Below are positions 29,677-39,621 of a DNA stretch of 64,000 nt, in pieces (the first letter of the stretch is position 1; each line of letters opens with the position of its first letter). The stretch is taken from positions 3,720,001-3,784,000 of the forward strand of contig NC_019792.1 in the NCBI RefSeq assembly GCF_000230715.2, given 5' to 3'. Under the pieces are notes generated by a model that searched no databases, was not told the DNA's origin, and saw nothing but the letters and a program-made list of their open reading frames with translations. Position numbers and translations under genes: made by a program. This DNA comes from Natronobacterium gregoryi SP2. GTDB taxonomy: Archaea; Halobacteriota; Halobacteria; Halobacteriales; Natrialbaceae.

Positions 29677-29830
29677 AACGTCGCTTCGAAATCCGCTACC
29701 ATGGGGCTCCTTTGCAAAACACGTCCGTCCGATTGCTGTTCGATAAATACTCGAGAAGCAGCCACGAACACCGTAAGTCCGTGGCGACGAGTTCCGATAC
29801 GATTTACCGACGTGACGAGAACCAATACGT

Positions 29831-30040
29831 ATGAAACGCGAGGGGTTCGTCACGCTCGCCGTCATCGCCCTGGGCATCGTCTTCATGAGCTTCGTGATCC
29901 GCGGTATCGGTCAACTTCTCCCTTTCATCGAGAACGCGTGGTTGGTCTCTATCCCAGTCGCAATCGTTGGTTTCTTGCTGCTCGTGTATCTGTTCGTGCG
30001 CGCAACACTGGATGCAGTCGGCATCTGGGAAGTCCACTGA
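29831..30040 (+). CDS. Small two-helix membrane protein (69 aa)
   Basis: MKREGFVTLAVIALGIVFMS begins the first membrane segment, and a second (LVSIPVAIVGFLLLVYLFVR) follows a short loop. The positive N-terminus predicts it faces the cytoplasm. Unknown function. It is codirectional with hisD 87 bases downstream but has no obvious tie to histidine synthesis. Confidence 0.7.
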   Translation: MKREGFVTLAVIALGIVFMSFVIRGIGQLLPFIENAWLVSIPVAIVGFLLLVYLFVRATLDAVGIWEVH

Positions 30041-30126
30041 GTCGAGGCACACGATAATTCGCCACACCAGCGACCGGTGCCCAACAGAGGGAAACCGTTT
30101 TTCGACCCCCGGGCCAACTCCGGGGC

Positions 30127-31407
30127 ATGAGTGTAGATCTCGAGGAGATACAGGAACTCGGGCCGGTGGATCGCACTGCCTTTTTCGAGCGCGATGCCGG
30201 TATCGAGGCGATCCGGGGAGATGTCAGCGAGATTGTCGACCGCGTGCGGGAAGAAGGCGACGTCGCCGTCCGCGAGTTTACGAGCGAGTTCGACGGCGTT
30301 GAGGTCGGGAATCTCGAGATCACCGACGAGTGTGAGCGTGCCTACGACGAGCTCGAGGGCGACGTTCGCGAGGCGATCGAGACGGCTGCGGCGAACGTCC
30401 GGGAGTTCCACGAGGCCCAGGTTCCTGCGGACTGGCGCGAGACGTTCGACGAGGGGCGAGAGCTTGGCCGCAGGTTCCGGCCGCTCGAGCGTGTGGGTGT
30501 GTACGTTCCTGGTGGATCGGCGGCGTATCCCTCGAGTGCGATCATGGGGGTCGTCCCGGCGGTCGTGGCGGGTGTCGAGCACGTGACGGTCGTGACGCCG
30601 CCGGCCGAGGAACTGAATCCGGTGACGTTGGCTGCGATTCACGTCGCGGGCGCGGACGCGGTTTACAGCGTCGGTGGTGCACAGGCGATTGCGGCGCTCG
30701 CGTATGGAACTGAGACGGTGACGCGTGTCCAGAAGATCGTCGGACCTGGAAATAGGTGGGTTACGGCGGCCAAAGCGGAGGTCCAGGGCGATGTCGAGAT
30801 CGATATGCTGGCCGGGCCGAGCGAGGTCGTGGTCGTAGCGGACGAGACGGCAGATCCGGAGCTGGTGGCGTCGGAACTGGTTGCCCAGGCCGAGCACGAT
30901 CCGAACGCGTCGGTCGTCGCAGTTACTGACGACGAGGCGACTGCAAAGGCAGTCGTCGAGGCAGTCGACGAGCAGGCTAGCGCGCGCGAGCGCAAAGAAA
31001 TAATTCGAGAGGCACTCGAGAACGACGCGAGCGGGGTCCTGCTGGCTCGGTCGATGAGCGAGGCGATTCTCTTCACCGAGGAGTACGCTCCCGAGCACCT
31101 CTCGATCATTGCCGATGACGACGAGAGAGTTCTCGAGCGCATCGACAGTGCGGGAAGCGTCTTCCTCGGGCCGAACACGCCCGTGGCGGCGGGCGATTAC
31201 GCCAGCGGAACGAACCACGTTCTGCCGACCAACGCCAGCGCACGGGTGACGGGCGGCCTCTCGGTCGAGACGTTCGTTCGGTCGTCGACCGTCCAGCGAC
31301 TGTCGGGAGAGGGTCTCGCGGAGATCAGCGAGACGATCACGACGCTTGCTGAGGCGGAGGGACTCGAGGCTCACGCCGAGAGTGTCCGCAAGCGATTGGA
31401 TCGGTGA
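30127..31407 (+). CDS. hisD: Histidinol dehydrogenase (426 aa)
   Basis: Catalyses the last two steps of histidine synthesis, from L-histidinol to L-histidine, with NAD and zinc. Motifs in order are RVGVYVPGGSAAYPSSA, VGGAQAIAALAYGTETV, KIVGPGNRWVTAAK, DMLAGPSEVVVVAD, EEYAPEHLSII with the catalytic Glu and His, and GDYASGTNHVLPT for the zinc site. All expected catalytic residues are present and the length is normal. It stands alone, with no other his gene nearby. Confidence 0.95.
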   Translation: MSVDLEEIQELGPVDRTAFFERDAGIEAIRGDVSEIVDRVREEGDVAVREFTSEFDGVEVGNLEITDECERAYDELEGDVREAIETAAANVREFHEAQVPADWRETFDEGRELGRRFRPLERVGVYVPGGSAAYPSSAIMGVVPAVVAGVEHVTVVTPPAEELNPVTLAAIHVAGADAVYSVGGAQAIAALAYGTETVTRVQKIVGPGNRWVTAAKAEVQGDVEIDMLAGPSEVVVVADETADPELVASELVAQAEHDPNASVVAVTDDEATAKAVVEAVDEQASARERKEIIREALENDASGVLLARSMSEAILFTEEYAPEHLSIIADDDERVLERIDSAGSVFLGPNTPVAAGDYASGTNHVLPTNASARVTGGLSVETFVRSSTVQRLSGEGLAEISETITTLAEAEGLEAHAESVRKRLDR

Positions 31408-31480
31408 GTGCTAGAGGGGGTCGTGTTCTCTCGGCACTGTTGGCCCCAAAGAATACCCGGTGACCGTAGCTACGCTCGGT

Positions 31481-33160
31481 ATGGATGACTTGCTTGAACG
31501 GTTCTTGAGTGTCGGCAGCACTGCGAAACGAGTTTCGTCGGGCCAGGCGGAGTTGCTCGAGAGTGACAGCGACGATCGGCCATCTGATCACGGCGGCAGG
31601 CGTGGGCGACTCGAGGGCGATGCCGAACCGACGTCGGCTCGGGCCGACGGGGGGACGGTCACGCAGCGTGAAGTCGACTCGGACGACGGTGGCGACGAGA
31701 CGCTCGGCGGCCGTAACTCGAAAGCCGAGGACATAGACATCACTACCGACGCCTTGCTGGAGACGCTTCCCCAACCTGCGTTCATTATCGACGCGGCCCA
31801 TCGAATCGTCGGCTGGAACCGCGAGCTCGAGGTGTTGACGGGGGTAGACCGCAAGGAGGTCCTCGGCGAGACCGACACCGGATCGTTCTTCCGCGATGGT
31901 CGGAGCGAGACGCTCGCCGACGTGGTCGTCGAGAACCCAGACACAGCCCACCGTGGGACCGACGCGGAGCGATCGGGCCGCGGTCAGCGGGCCTACGAGG
32001 TCGAACGCGAACTGACGAACGCAGAGGGTGAGACGGTCTACGTCCACTCGACTGCGACGCCGATCTATCAGCAGGATCGTCTCCAGGGCGTGATCCAACT
32101 CGTCCAGGATAACACCGAGGTTATTCGGCGTCGCGAGTCGATGGCCGACCTCGTGACCGAGGTCGTCGATACGGGCCAGTCGCTCAACGACGGTGATCTT
32201 TCGGCTCGCGTCGAGTACACGGACGACCACGACGTTCTCGACGAGGATATCAGACAGATCACAGACACGATAAACGGCATCGCCGACCACGTCGAGACGA
32301 CGATCAACGGGATTGGCGACCAGATCGAGAAGTTCTCGGTGGAGGCCGAAGAGATCGACGAGACTGCGAGACGTGTCGACGAGCAGGTGAGCGAACAGAC
32401 CGACTCGATTCAGGAGATCGTCCAGGAGATAAGCGACCTCAGCGCGACGATGGAGGAGGTCGCCGCGAGTTCTGATCAGGTATCTGCAGCCGCGGAACAG
32501 GCACAGGCTGCGACCGAAGACGGTGTCGAAGTCAGCCAGGAGGCACGCAAAGAGGTAGACACCGTTTTGGAGGCTTCAGAAACACTCGTCGAGACGGTCG
32601 ATCAGCTAGCGGATCGAATGAACGAGATCGACGATGTCGTCGAAGTGATAAGTGATGTCGCCGATCAGACGAACCTGCTGGCGTTGAACGCGAACATAGA
32701 GGCAGCACAGGCTGGTGAGCACGGTGACGGGTTCGAGGTCGTCGCCAACGAAGTACAGGCGCTTGCAGGCGAGACGAAAGAACACACACAGGAGATCTCA
32801 ACCAGTATCGAACAGCTTCAGTCGCGGACGGACGAGACTGTTGCAATCACCGAACAGACGAACGATCGGGCGGCAACGGCAAGTGAACAGGTCGACGCGG
32901 CGATCGCACGCCTCGGGGAGATCGCGGAGGCCGTCGATGAGGCCGCCCACGGGATCGACCAGATCGCGGAGGCGAACGACGACCAAGCAGCGTCGGTCGA
33001 GGAAGTCGCCTCGGAAGCTGACGGCGTCGCTGACGATGCCAACCGGATCGAGCGCCAGATCGGCGAAGTGACAGAGCGGACGACCGCCCAGCGAGACGCC
33101 ATCGAGGACGTGGTCGAGTACCTCGAGGAGATGGCTGATGGGGATGCCGTCGATCGTTAG
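31481..33160 (+). CDS. Soluble methyl-accepting chemotaxis transducer with a PAS domain (559 aa)
   Basis: Start chosen at [18 protein letters not shown] (ATG at 31481). No membrane segment is visible, so it should be cytoplasmic. A PAS domain spans about residues 90-210 ([20 protein letters not shown], then a [12 protein letters not shown] strand), followed by a HAMP-like stretch and a long coiled coil. The signalling tip is [15 protein letters not shown] followed by [16 protein letters not shown]. It probably signals to CheA and may sense an internal cue or redox state. No che genes are nearby, but the orphan CheF is in the same window. Confidence 0.9.
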   Translation: MDDLLERFLSVGSTAKRVSSGQAELLESDSDDRPSDHGGRRGRLEGDAEPTSARADGGTVTQREVDSDDGGDETLGGRNSKAEDIDITTDALLETLPQPAFIIDAAHRIVGWNRELEVLTGVDRKEVLGETDTGSFFRDGRSETLADVVVENPDTAHRGTDAERSGRGQRAYEVERELTNAEGETVYVHSTATPIYQQDRLQGVIQLVQDNTEVIRRRESMADLVTEVVDTGQSLNDGDLSARVEYTDDHDVLDEDIRQITDTINGIADHVETTINGIGDQIEKFSVEAEEIDETARRVDEQVSEQTDSIQEIVQEISDLSATMEEVAASSDQVSAAAEQAQAATEDGVEVSQEARKEVDTVLEASETLVETVDQLADRMNEIDDVVEVISDVADQTNLLALNANIEAAQAGEHGDGFEVVANEVQALAGETKEHTQEISTSIEQLQSRTDETVAITEQTNDRAATASEQVDAAIARLGEIAEAVDEAAHGIDQIAEANDDQAASVEEVASEADGVADDANRIERQIGEVTERTTAQRDAIEDVVEYLEEMADGDAVDR

Positions 33161-33202
33161 CGGGGCGTCAAGGTTAACATCGTTGCGCTTGAAAGAGAGG
33201 GT

Positions 33203-33577
33203 ATGAGCACGGACAGCATGGACGGAGGGAAGGCGGAGACGCGTCCCGAGATCGAGGTAACCGAAGACGCGGCCGAACAGGCGCTCTCCCTGCTCGAGAG
33301 TGAGGGGCTCGACGAGACCGAAGCGGGACTTCGACTCTTCGTCCAACAGGGTGGCTGTGCAGGGCTCTCCTACGGGATGCGGTTCGACGACGCTCCCGAC
33401 GACGACGATACGATCTACGAGCACCACGAGCTTCGCGTGTTCGTCGATCCGGCGAGTCTGAAGTACATCGAAGGTAGCGTCCTCGACTACGAGAACGGCC
33501 TCCAGGCCGAAGGGTTCCACGTCGAGAACCCGAACGTCGTCAGCGAGTGTGGCTGTGGCGAATCATTCCGGACGTAA
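33203..33577 (+). CDS. A-type Fe-S cluster carrier (HesB/IscA/ErpA family, 124 aa)
   Basis: Delivers iron-sulfur clusters to apoproteins. The three conserved cysteines are in QQGGCAGLSYG and ECGCGESF, in the A-type carrier arrangement C-x(n)-C-x-C. An acidic N-terminal leader of about 20 residues precedes the domain. Potential clients in the window include MutY. It lies 42 bases after the transducer and may be transcribed with it or alone. Confidence 0.9.
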   Translation: MSTDSMDGGKAETRPEIEVTEDAAEQALSLLESEGLDETEAGLRLFVQQGGCAGLSYGMRFDDAPDDDDTIYEHHELRVFVDPASLKYIEGSVLDYENGLQAEGFHVENPNVVSECGCGESFRT

Positions 33578-33664
33578 CCGGGGTTGTGAGCTGTGAACTG
33601 ATTGTCGGCTGTTAACTACCGTCTGTGGGTTGTGGGCCGACTTTCGCTCGAGAAACGCGAGCGG

Positions 33665-33865
33665 CTAGTCCTCGAGTTCGAAAGCGACAGTTACTTCGGC
33701 CTGATACTGCCGTTCGTCTGCGGTCGCGACTTCGACGCCGAATTCGTCCACTTCTACCCAGTGGACGTTCTCGAGGGTGTCTTCGGCGCGATCGATGGCG
33801 TCGTCTGTTGCGGCGTCGAAGCTTTCCGAACTGGTCCCGATCAGGGTGATCTTCTTGAATACCAT
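33665..33865 (-). CDS. Dodecin, flavin-storage protein (66 aa)
   Basis: Start chosen at [20 protein letters not shown] (ATG at 33865). Small beta-alpha-beta-beta protein that forms dodecamers binding riboflavin or lumichrome in haloarchaea. The flavin-stacking tryptophan is in [15 protein letters not shown], and the C-terminus [13 protein letters not shown] is typical. Convergent with the Fe-S carrier. Confidence 0.93.
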   Translation of the reverse strand: MVFKKITLIGTSSESFDAATDDAIDRAEDTLENVHWVEVDEFGVEVATADERQYQAEVTVAFELED

Positions 33866-34059
33866 CGCCCGTGTGCGTACAGTATCGTTCGTATTCAATG
33901 TATGGCTAGTGATACCAGCAGGCATTGTATTCGATACGCCGCCGATCGAAGCCGACCCGAGACTGTTCCCGTGCAACGCGGCCCGAGCCCGTGATCGAGA
34001 CGACGGTGCCAGTCGCCGATGCGTGAACGTTTTTGCGGCTCCCGGTCTCAGGTTCAGCC

Positions 34060-35262
34060 ATGTTAGATAGTGACGGCTCGATCGACGTGACAGAGAGCAG
34101 CGAGCTGACCCCGCCAGACCGGACGCTGATGGGGCCGGGGCCGAGCGACGTCCATCCGCGCGTGCTTCGCGCGATGAGTACGCCGCTCGTGGGCCACCTC
34201 GATCCGTCTTTCGTCGAGATCATGGACGAGGTCCAGGAACTGCTCCGTTACACGTTCCGGACCGACAATCAGTGGACGATTCCCGTCTCAGGAACTGGTT
34301 CGGCGGCGATGGAGGCTGCGATCAGCAACGTCGTCGAACCAGGTGACACGATGCTCGTCCCGACGAACGGCTACTTCGGGGGCCGCATGGCGTCGATGGC
34401 TCGGCGGGCAGGCGGCGAGGTCGTCGAGGTCGACGCGCCGTGGGGCGAACCGCTCGCTCCGGCCGACGTGTCGGACGCGCTGGCCGAACACGACCCTGAC
34501 GTCTTCGGGTTCGTCCACGCCGAGACCAGCACCGGCGTCCGCCAGCCGAACGTCTCCGAACTCACCGCGGCGGCTCACGACCACGACGCGCTGGTCATCG
34601 CAGACACCGTCACGTCTCTCGGGGGAGTAGAGCTCCGGGTCGACGAGTGGGACATCGACGTCGCCTACTCCGGACCACAGAAGTGTCTCTCTTGTCCGCC
34701 GGGCGCGAGTCCACTCACCCTCTCGGACGAGGCCATGGACAAGGTCCTCTCCCGGGAGACCGACCCGCGCTCGTGGTATCTCGATCTTTCCCTGCTCGAG
34801 GGGTACTGGGGCGACGAGCGGGCGTACCACCACACCGCGCCGATCACGAACGTCTACGCGATCCGCGAGGCGCTCCGGCTCGTAGCCGAGGAAGGTATCG
34901 AGCAGCGCTGGGAGCGTCACGAACGCATAGCGAGCGCGCTGAAAGCCGGCGTCGAGGCGATGGGCCTCGAAATGAACGCTCCCGACGACTACTGGCTACC
35001 GAGCCTGAACGCTGTTTGTATCCCCGACGGCGTCGACGACGGTGAGGTCTGTGACGCACTGATCGAACAGTACGACCTCGAAATTGCGAGTGGCCTGGGC
35101 GATCTGGATGGGGAAATCTTCCGGATCGGCTGTATGGGACACTCTGCACGACCGGAGAACGTGATCTTCGTGGTGACGGCGCTTGGCGACGTCCTCGAGT
35201 CGATGGGCGCGGACGTTGATCCGGGCGCTGGCGTGTCGGCGACGCGGCGTGCACTCGAATAA
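34060..35262 (+). CDS. Class V aminotransferase, alanine-glyoxylate type (400 aa)
   Basis: PLP enzyme. Start chosen at [19 protein letters not shown] (ATG at 34060). It opens with [20 protein letters not shown], the family N-terminal signature. The PLP phosphate loop is [12 protein letters not shown], the cofactor Asp is in [20 protein letters not shown], and the Schiff-base lysine is in [14 protein letters not shown]. Haloarchaeal members may act as serine- or alanine-glyoxylate or pyruvate aminotransferases; the donor is not clear from sequence. Confidence 0.9.
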   Translation: MLDSDGSIDVTESSELTPPDRTLMGPGPSDVHPRVLRAMSTPLVGHLDPSFVEIMDEVQELLRYTFRTDNQWTIPVSGTGSAAMEAAISNVVEPGDTMLVPTNGYFGGRMASMARRAGGEVVEVDAPWGEPLAPADVSDALAEHDPDVFGFVHAETSTGVRQPNVSELTAAAHDHDALVIADTVTSLGGVELRVDEWDIDVAYSGPQKCLSCPPGASPLTLSDEAMDKVLSRETDPRSWYLDLSLLEGYWGDERAYHHTAPITNVYAIREALRLVAEEGIEQRWERHERIASALKAGVEAMGLEMNAPDDYWLPSLNAVCIPDGVDDGEVCDALIEQYDLEIASGLGDLDGEIFRIGCMGHSARPENVIFVVTALGDVLESMGADVDPGAGVSATRRALE

Positions 35263-35277
35263 CAGGGGCTGCCGTTT

Positions 35278-35601
35278 TTACGCCGATACTCGCGGTCCTG
35301 GTGGTGCTCGTTCGACCTGATAGTCGTCTCCGTCGACGACGATGATCGCCCACTCGTAGCTGGGGTCGGCACTTTTGAGCCGTTCCTCGAGACCGTCGGC
35401 GTCTTCGGGTTGTGCGACGAAACAGTGGAAGTTCCCGTTCGTCGAGGTCGGAAGTGCTTCGTTCTCGAGGACTGTGTTTACGTGGACGACTTTCCACGCT
35501 CGTTCGGCTCGGAACGCCGGTCCGTTTCCTTCGACGGTGTATCCAAGCTCGGCGAAGATCGACCTGGCCTGCTCGACGATTCGCATGTTAACAGGACCCA
35601 T
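35278..35601 (-). CDS. Conserved haloarchaeal protein, DUF7116-like (107 aa)
   Basis: Contains ARSIFAELGYTVEGNGPAF, RAERAWKVVHVNTV and SYEWAIIVVDGDDYQV, the pattern of a small haloarchaeal DUF family (DUF7116, from memory). Start is ambiguous between ATG at 35613 and 35601. A TATA-like AGTTATAATG at 35626-35635 puts transcription near 35605, which favours a leaderless start at 35601. Convergent with the aminotransferase with 15 bases between stop codons. No function known. Confidence 0.7.
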   Translation of the reverse strand: MGPVNMRIVEQARSIFAELGYTVEGNGPAFRAERAWKVVHVNTVLENEALPTSTNGNFHCFVAQPEDADGLEERLKSADPSYEWAIIVVDGDDYQVERAPPGPRVSA

Positions 35602-35848
35602 TCGTATTGGCATACAGTACCAAGCATTATAACTCTTTGTGTATGCACAAGATCGAGCCAGACACGTTCGACAATATCCAGTTACGATAGTCAAGAGCGA
35701 TCGATCGACAACCAAATAGTCGGAGACGTAATCGATAACGAGAAGTTACGTTTTCGTGGCAGCGGGTCAGAATTCGGCAGAGGCGACCGTCAGTCGCTTC
35801 CGACGCGACCGTGGCTATCCGACCGGTCGGTCGGTGCAGAAACACGTT

Positions 35849-36088
35849 TTACTCGTGAGCGGCGTCCCACTGGGTCGGCTTTCGGAAGTTCTCACATCGG
35901 TTGCACTTGATGCGACCCATCGCGTCCATCGCGTTGTCGAAGCTTTCGCAGTTCGTACAGAACCAGCCGTACCGACGGTCACCGTTCTGGGATTCGTAGG
36001 CGACGAGAAACGGACCCTTCGACCCGTTGTCGCCTTCGGTCTTGGAGACGTAGACTGTCTTTCCGTCTTCGGTCTCGGTCGATTGCAT
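35849..36088 (-). CDS. DUF5816-like small zinc protein (79 aa)
   Basis: Reads MQSTETEDGKTVYVSKTEG, then YGWFCTNCESFDNAMDAMG and IKCNRCENFRKPTQWDAAHE. Two CxxC pairs make a four-cysteine zinc ribbon. It matches a widely conserved haloarchaeal family that I recall as DUF5816. Function is unknown. Confidence 0.78.
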   Translation of the reverse strand: MQSTETEDGKTVYVSKTEGDNGSKGPFLVAYESQNGDRRYGWFCTNCESFDNAMDAMGRIKCNRCENFRKPTQWDAAHE

Positions 36089-36238
36089 ACTCGCTTCTAG
36101 CAGTCGTCTGGATAAAGAATTGTTCGCCTGTCCGGTTACCGATACCAGTTCGGGAGAACCCAGTATGTATGCGTCCGTTACCCACGAAGAGCCGTCGTAC
36201 TGAAACCTTTACCCACGCGGAAATCGTTCGATGGGATA

Positions 36239-36667
36239 ATGGCGCTGGTCGTGGTTCCCGTTCGGTACCCGTTGACGAACCGGTCCCGCAAGACGCTCGA
36301 GCGGGCGATCGAGGTCGCCGAGGAGCGGGACGCGGCGTTGACGGTTTTACACGTCGATCTCTACCAGAACGGGAAGAAAGTGACGCGAATAGATCTGAAA
36401 GACGCCGTCGAGCGGACTGCCGGGCCGATCGAAAACGCTAGATACGTGGTTCGGACCGGGTTTCTGGTCGAGGAGAGCATTCTTGACGAAGTGGCGGCGG
36501 AGGGCGCAGACACCGTCGTGATCGGAGACCGGAGTGCCAGTCGGTTCCGACGCGTGTTCCGTCGTCTCACGAACAATCCGGATATCAACGATTTCCTCCG
36601 GGAGCACCTCGAGTGTGAGGTGATTACCGTCGAGGCGGGGACGTCCTCGCGCCGTAGTAACGGCTGA
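36239..36667 (+). CDS. Universal stress protein family (142 aa)
   Basis: UspA-like alpha/beta fold. Begins MALVVVPVRYPLTNRSRKTL, with the Asp of the usual ATP-binding start replaced (VPVRYP). The C-terminal loop is VVIGDRSASRFRRVFR, a weak form of the GxxGxxxxxxxxGS nucleotide motif, so ATP binding is doubtful. Its TGA (36665-36667) abuts a family B palindrome whose other end gives the stop of the next, convergent Usp gene. Confidence 0.8.
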   Translation: MALVVVPVRYPLTNRSRKTLERAIEVAEERDAALTVLHVDLYQNGKKVTRIDLKDAVERTAGPIENARYVVRTGFLVEESILDEVAAEGADTVVIGDRSASRFRRVFRRLTNNPDINDFLREHLECEVITVEAGTSSRRSNG

Positions 36668-36741
36668 GACGGTTTGCTGTCAGTCAGTTCTGGCGCGAGC
36701 ACGCCTGCGGTCGCGCCGGGACATCGGCACAGCAGTCCGTA
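36668..36741. repeat. Family B palindromic repeat, copy 3, filling the gap between two convergent genes
   Basis: GACGGTTTGCTGTCAGTCAG at the left and CACAGCAGTCCGTA at the right, with arms CTGGCGCGAGCACG and CGGTCGCGCCGG inside. It is bounded exactly by TGA on the left and TCA on the right, which are the two stop codons. Confidence 0.9.
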
Positions 36742-37182
36742 TCAGTGACTAGTATCGGCGTCTCGGACGACGAAGACGGGGATAGAGGCGTTATCGACGA
36801 CCCGTTCTGATACACTCCCGAGTGAGGTGACCTTTTCGCGTGGGCTCTTGCCGCGCGTGCCGATGACGATCAGGTCGATTCCGTGCTCGTCGGCGTAATC
36901 GAGGATCGTCTTCGCGGGCGTCCCCTCCCGAACTTCGCCGGTCGTTTCGAGTGTTGCCGCCGACGCTCGATCCTCGACTTCGGCGATCGCCTCACGTCCG
37001 TCTTTCTCGAGCGTCTCCGTGAGGTCTGTGGCGTTGTCGGCAGCCGCGGCAGTGATGCGGGTGTCGACGACGTACAGCGAGTGGACTGTCGCGTCGTTGT
37101 CGGCTGCGATCGGGAGCGCGTGTTCGAGTGTTTCCAGCACGGTGTCGCTTCCGTCCGTCGGAACGAGCACGTCGTCGTACAT
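36742..37182 (-). CDS. Universal stress protein (146 aa)
   Basis: Start chosen at MYDDVLVPTDGSDTVLETLE (ATG at 37182). It has the classical VPTDGS start and the full ATP-binding loop VIGTRGKSPREKVTSLGSVS, ending with SIPVFVVRDAD. It is therefore likely an ATP-binding Usp, unlike its convergent neighbour. Its TGA stop is the right end of the family B palindrome. Confidence 0.92.
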   Translation of the reverse strand: MYDDVLVPTDGSDTVLETLEHALPIAADNDATVHSLYVVDTRITAAAADNATDLTETLEKDGREAIAEVEDRASAATLETTGEVREGTPAKTILDYADEHGIDLIVIGTRGKSPREKVTSLGSVSERVVDNASIPVFVVRDADTSH

Positions 37183-37244
37183 ACGTCGTCGTTCGGACAG
37201 AGTGAGTATAAAAGCACCCGAAAGTCCCGGTGTCACAGAAGCGA

Positions 37245-38279
37245 TTACTCCCTCCGCTCGGTCTGTTCGTTCCCCGTGTTCGTCTCGAGCGAGCCGGTTG
37301 CACGTGGTCGTCCTCGCTTCGGCTCGGTCGGCGAGTCACGATCCGACTGGCCGTCGACGACCATCCGCGCGACGCCGCTCGTTTCGTCGAAGACGTGGTG
37401 GCGATGCGGGTAGGCGAACTCGACGTCGAGGTCCGCGAACCGATCTCTGATCGCCTGCTGCACGTCGGACTTGACGACTGCCTGCTTGTAGGGGTGGTCG
37501 ATCCAGAAATAAAGCGTGAGGACGATTCCGTCGTTGGCGTACTCTTCGATCGCACAGATCGGTGCTGCGGCGTATCGGGCGCTTCCGATCCGGATGTCCG
37601 GACCACCCGTGATGACATCGTCGACGTTTCGTGCTCCTCGTTGGGCGTGTTTCATAGCAGCCTCGAGGTCGCTCTCGTAGGTGATCTCGAACTCGACGGA
37701 AATTCGCGTTCGTTCGTCCTCGGCAGAGTAGTTGACGACGTCACGTTGTTGGATTTCGGAGTTGGGGATGACGATGAACGTGTTCTCGAGGGTGAAGATC
37801 TTGGTGTACCGGATCGTGATGTCTTCGACGAACCCTCTGTGGCCTTCGTCGACGACTTCGATCATGTCTCCGATCTCGTAGGGCCGATCGGCAAGGACGA
37901 AAAAGCCGTTGATGAAACTGCTGACCAGCGGTGCGAGGACGACGGCGATGACGGCCGAAATCACGGTCACCGAGAGGAATATTTCGCCGCCGCTGACGCC
38001 CAGGACGTACGCGGCGAAGACGACTGTAACGAGCAGGACGGAGACTCTCACCCCGCGAAGCACCGTTCGCGTGATGCTAGGTCGCTCGATTCGCTGGGCG
38101 ATCGTTCGACCCACCATCCGGACGACGAGTTTCGAGACGAACCAGCCGATCACGAGAATGATAAACGCGAGTGCGAGTTCCTCCGCTGTGGGAAACGACC
38201 CGGAGAGATCGACGATCCCGTCGGTTACCTCGACGGCAGGGCCGGATTCGTTCTCCTCGCTTTGGAGAACGCCATACAT
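37245..38279 (-). CDS. MscS-family mechanosensitive ion channel (344 aa)
   Basis: Start chosen at MYGVLQSEENESGPAVEVTD (ATG at 38279). Three membrane segments lie between residues 35 and 130, the last (LSVTVISAVIAVVLAPLVSS) being the pore-lining helix, followed by the beta domain FINGFFVLADRPYEIGDMIE and VVDEGHRGFVEDITIRYTKI. The C-terminal domain ends with a charged tail. It releases osmolytes under hypo-osmotic shock. Confidence 0.9.
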   Translation of the reverse strand: MYGVLQSEENESGPAVEVTDGIVDLSGSFPTAEELALAFIILVIGWFVSKLVVRMVGRTIAQRIERPSITRTVLRGVRVSVLLVTVVFAAYVLGVSGGEIFLSVTVISAVIAVVLAPLVSSFINGFFVLADRPYEIGDMIEVVDEGHRGFVEDITIRYTKIFTLENTFIVIPNSEIQQRDVVNYSAEDERTRISVEFEITYESDLEAAMKHAQRGARNVDDVITGGPDIRIGSARYAAAPICAIEEYANDGIVLTLYFWIDHPYKQAVVKSDVQQAIRDRFADLDVEFAYPHRHHVFDETSGVARMVVDGQSDRDSPTEPKRGRPRATGSLETNTGNEQTERRE

Positions 38280-38556
38280 AGAAACACACTCACTCCCGCC
38301 GTGGTTAAGGGTTCTGACGGACTCTGCCGTGGCGCAGTAGCGTCGTCGTCGCGTCGCGTTCGACGAGCTAGTAGGCACTGCGAGTTACTGTCCACCCAAT
38401 CACACGGGGTTGTGTGATCGGTGTGCAAGCGATTGCAGTCGTGAGGGCAGTTGCAGTGGCTGCTAGTCACCATTCGAACGGAAACAACGCGATTTCGAAA
38501 ACAGGTGCTACTCGGTGCATAATAAATCACTTAGCCATCGGGATTGTAGAGCCGAT
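38280..38556. promoter_or_regulatory. Divergent promoter region of mscS-like gene and trmB
   Basis: No gene in 277 bases. GGTGCATAATAAATCAC at 38514-38530 is a TATA-like box about 30 bases before the trmB ATG. CAATCACACGGGGTTGTGTGATCG (seen as two halves around 38398-38421) is an inverted repeat, AATCACAC/GTGTGATC, that could be an operator. Confidence 0.5.
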
Positions 38557-39621
38557 ATGGCACCAGACGAACTGCGCTCGACGGTCGAGCGCGTCGGAGA
38601 CCGGTTCGACCTCGGCGAGTACGAGATCGACGCCTACCTCACCGTGTTAGAACAAGGCCAGCTTACGGCAAGTGAGATCGCAGACCGGACCGAGATCCCA
38701 CAGCCCCGCGTCTACGACACCGTTCGGAGTCTCAGCGACCGCGACCTAGTCGAACTGCGGGAGTCCCGTCCGATGAAAGTCGTCGCACTCGATCCGAGTG
38801 AGGCATTCGACGACGTCCAGAACTCACTCGAGCAGATGATCGACGAACTCGAGGCCCGCTACACGGCACCCGCTCGCGATACGGAGGCGGTGTCACTGGT
38901 CAAGTCTCGGTCGACGATCCTGCGGTACTTAGAGGAAGTCATCGATGCTGCGGAGTACGAACTCTCCCTGTCGCTGACGCCGGACTTGCTGATCCGGTTC
39001 GAAGCGGAACTTGAGGAAACTATCGCGGACGGTGTCAGCGTCGACCTGATCGTGACGCCCAGAAGCGAAGCGCCAGATCCGAGCGAGTTCGACTACCTGT
39101 CGGTCGCGACTAGTGCTCGCGCACGCCGTGGCATTACGACGCCCGTAGTCGCCGTTGCCGACGGCAACTACTCGGTGTACGCGACCCAGGACGCCCTCCG
39201 TGATGACCAGGATCGGTACGGTGTCATCTTCAATCGGTCGGCGCTTGGCTTTCTGGTCTCGGGCTTTTTCGGGACCGTTCTCTGGACGACTGCAGAACAA
39301 GGGCTCGCAGAAGACGGTGCCAGTCGCAGCTACCCTCGCAAGTACGCCTCGATCCGCCGTTGCGTGAAAGACGTCATCGACGAGGGTGGCGAGTTCTACG
39401 CGACGATCGATGGACGTGACGTCGAAGTCGGCAGTACCGAGGTCGTCAGAGGCCAGGTCCTCGACGTCTCCTTCGAAATCAGCGAAGAAGTCGCGAGCAT
39501 GACCATCGAAACCGAAGACGGGCAGGAACTGACCGTCGGCGGGCGCGTCGCTGCCCTAGAAGACATAGAGGCCCACCAGATCCACATCGGCCGGCAGGAG
39601 CCCCCATCGCTCGAGAAGTAG
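38557..39621 (+). CDS. trmB: TrmB-family sugar-responsive transcriptional regulator (354 aa)
   Basis: Start chosen at [19 protein letters not shown] (ATG at 38557). The N-terminal winged helix is [20 protein letters not shown] followed by [21 protein letters not shown] coiled-coil linker with [19 protein letters not shown] precedes the middle domain, and the C-terminal sugar-binding domain ends the protein. TrmB proteins repress or activate sugar ABC transporter and glycolytic genes. It sits just before a wrecked sugar transporter operon, which was presumably its target; it may now act only on the oxidoreductase downstream or elsewhere. Confidence 0.9.
   Translation: MAPDELRSTVERVGDRFDLGEYEIDAYLTVLEQGQLTASEIADRTEIPQPRVYDTVRSLSDRDLVELRESRPMKVVALDPSEAFDDVQNSLEQMIDELEARYTAPARDTEAVSLVKSRSTILRYLEEVIDAAEYELSLSLTPDLLIRFEAELEETIADGVSVDLIVTPRSEAPDPSEFDYLSVATSARARRGITTPVVAVADGNYSVYATQDALRDDQDRYGVIFNRSALGFLVSGFFGTVLWTTAEQGLAEDGASRSYPRKYASIRRCVKDVIDEGGEFYATIDGRDVEVGSTEVVRGQVLDVSFEISEEVASMTIETEDGQELTVGGRVAALEDIEAHQIHIGRQEPPSLEK

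Noticed and set aside
29911-31374. A 487-codon minus-strand frame opposite hisD
   Set aside because: HisD motifs are complete on the plus strand; the antisense frame is Arg/Asp/Leu-rich with no recognisable domain.
33602-33994. A 130-codon plus-strand frame
   Set aside because: It is the antisense of dodecin, whose 66-residue sequence is clearly recognised.
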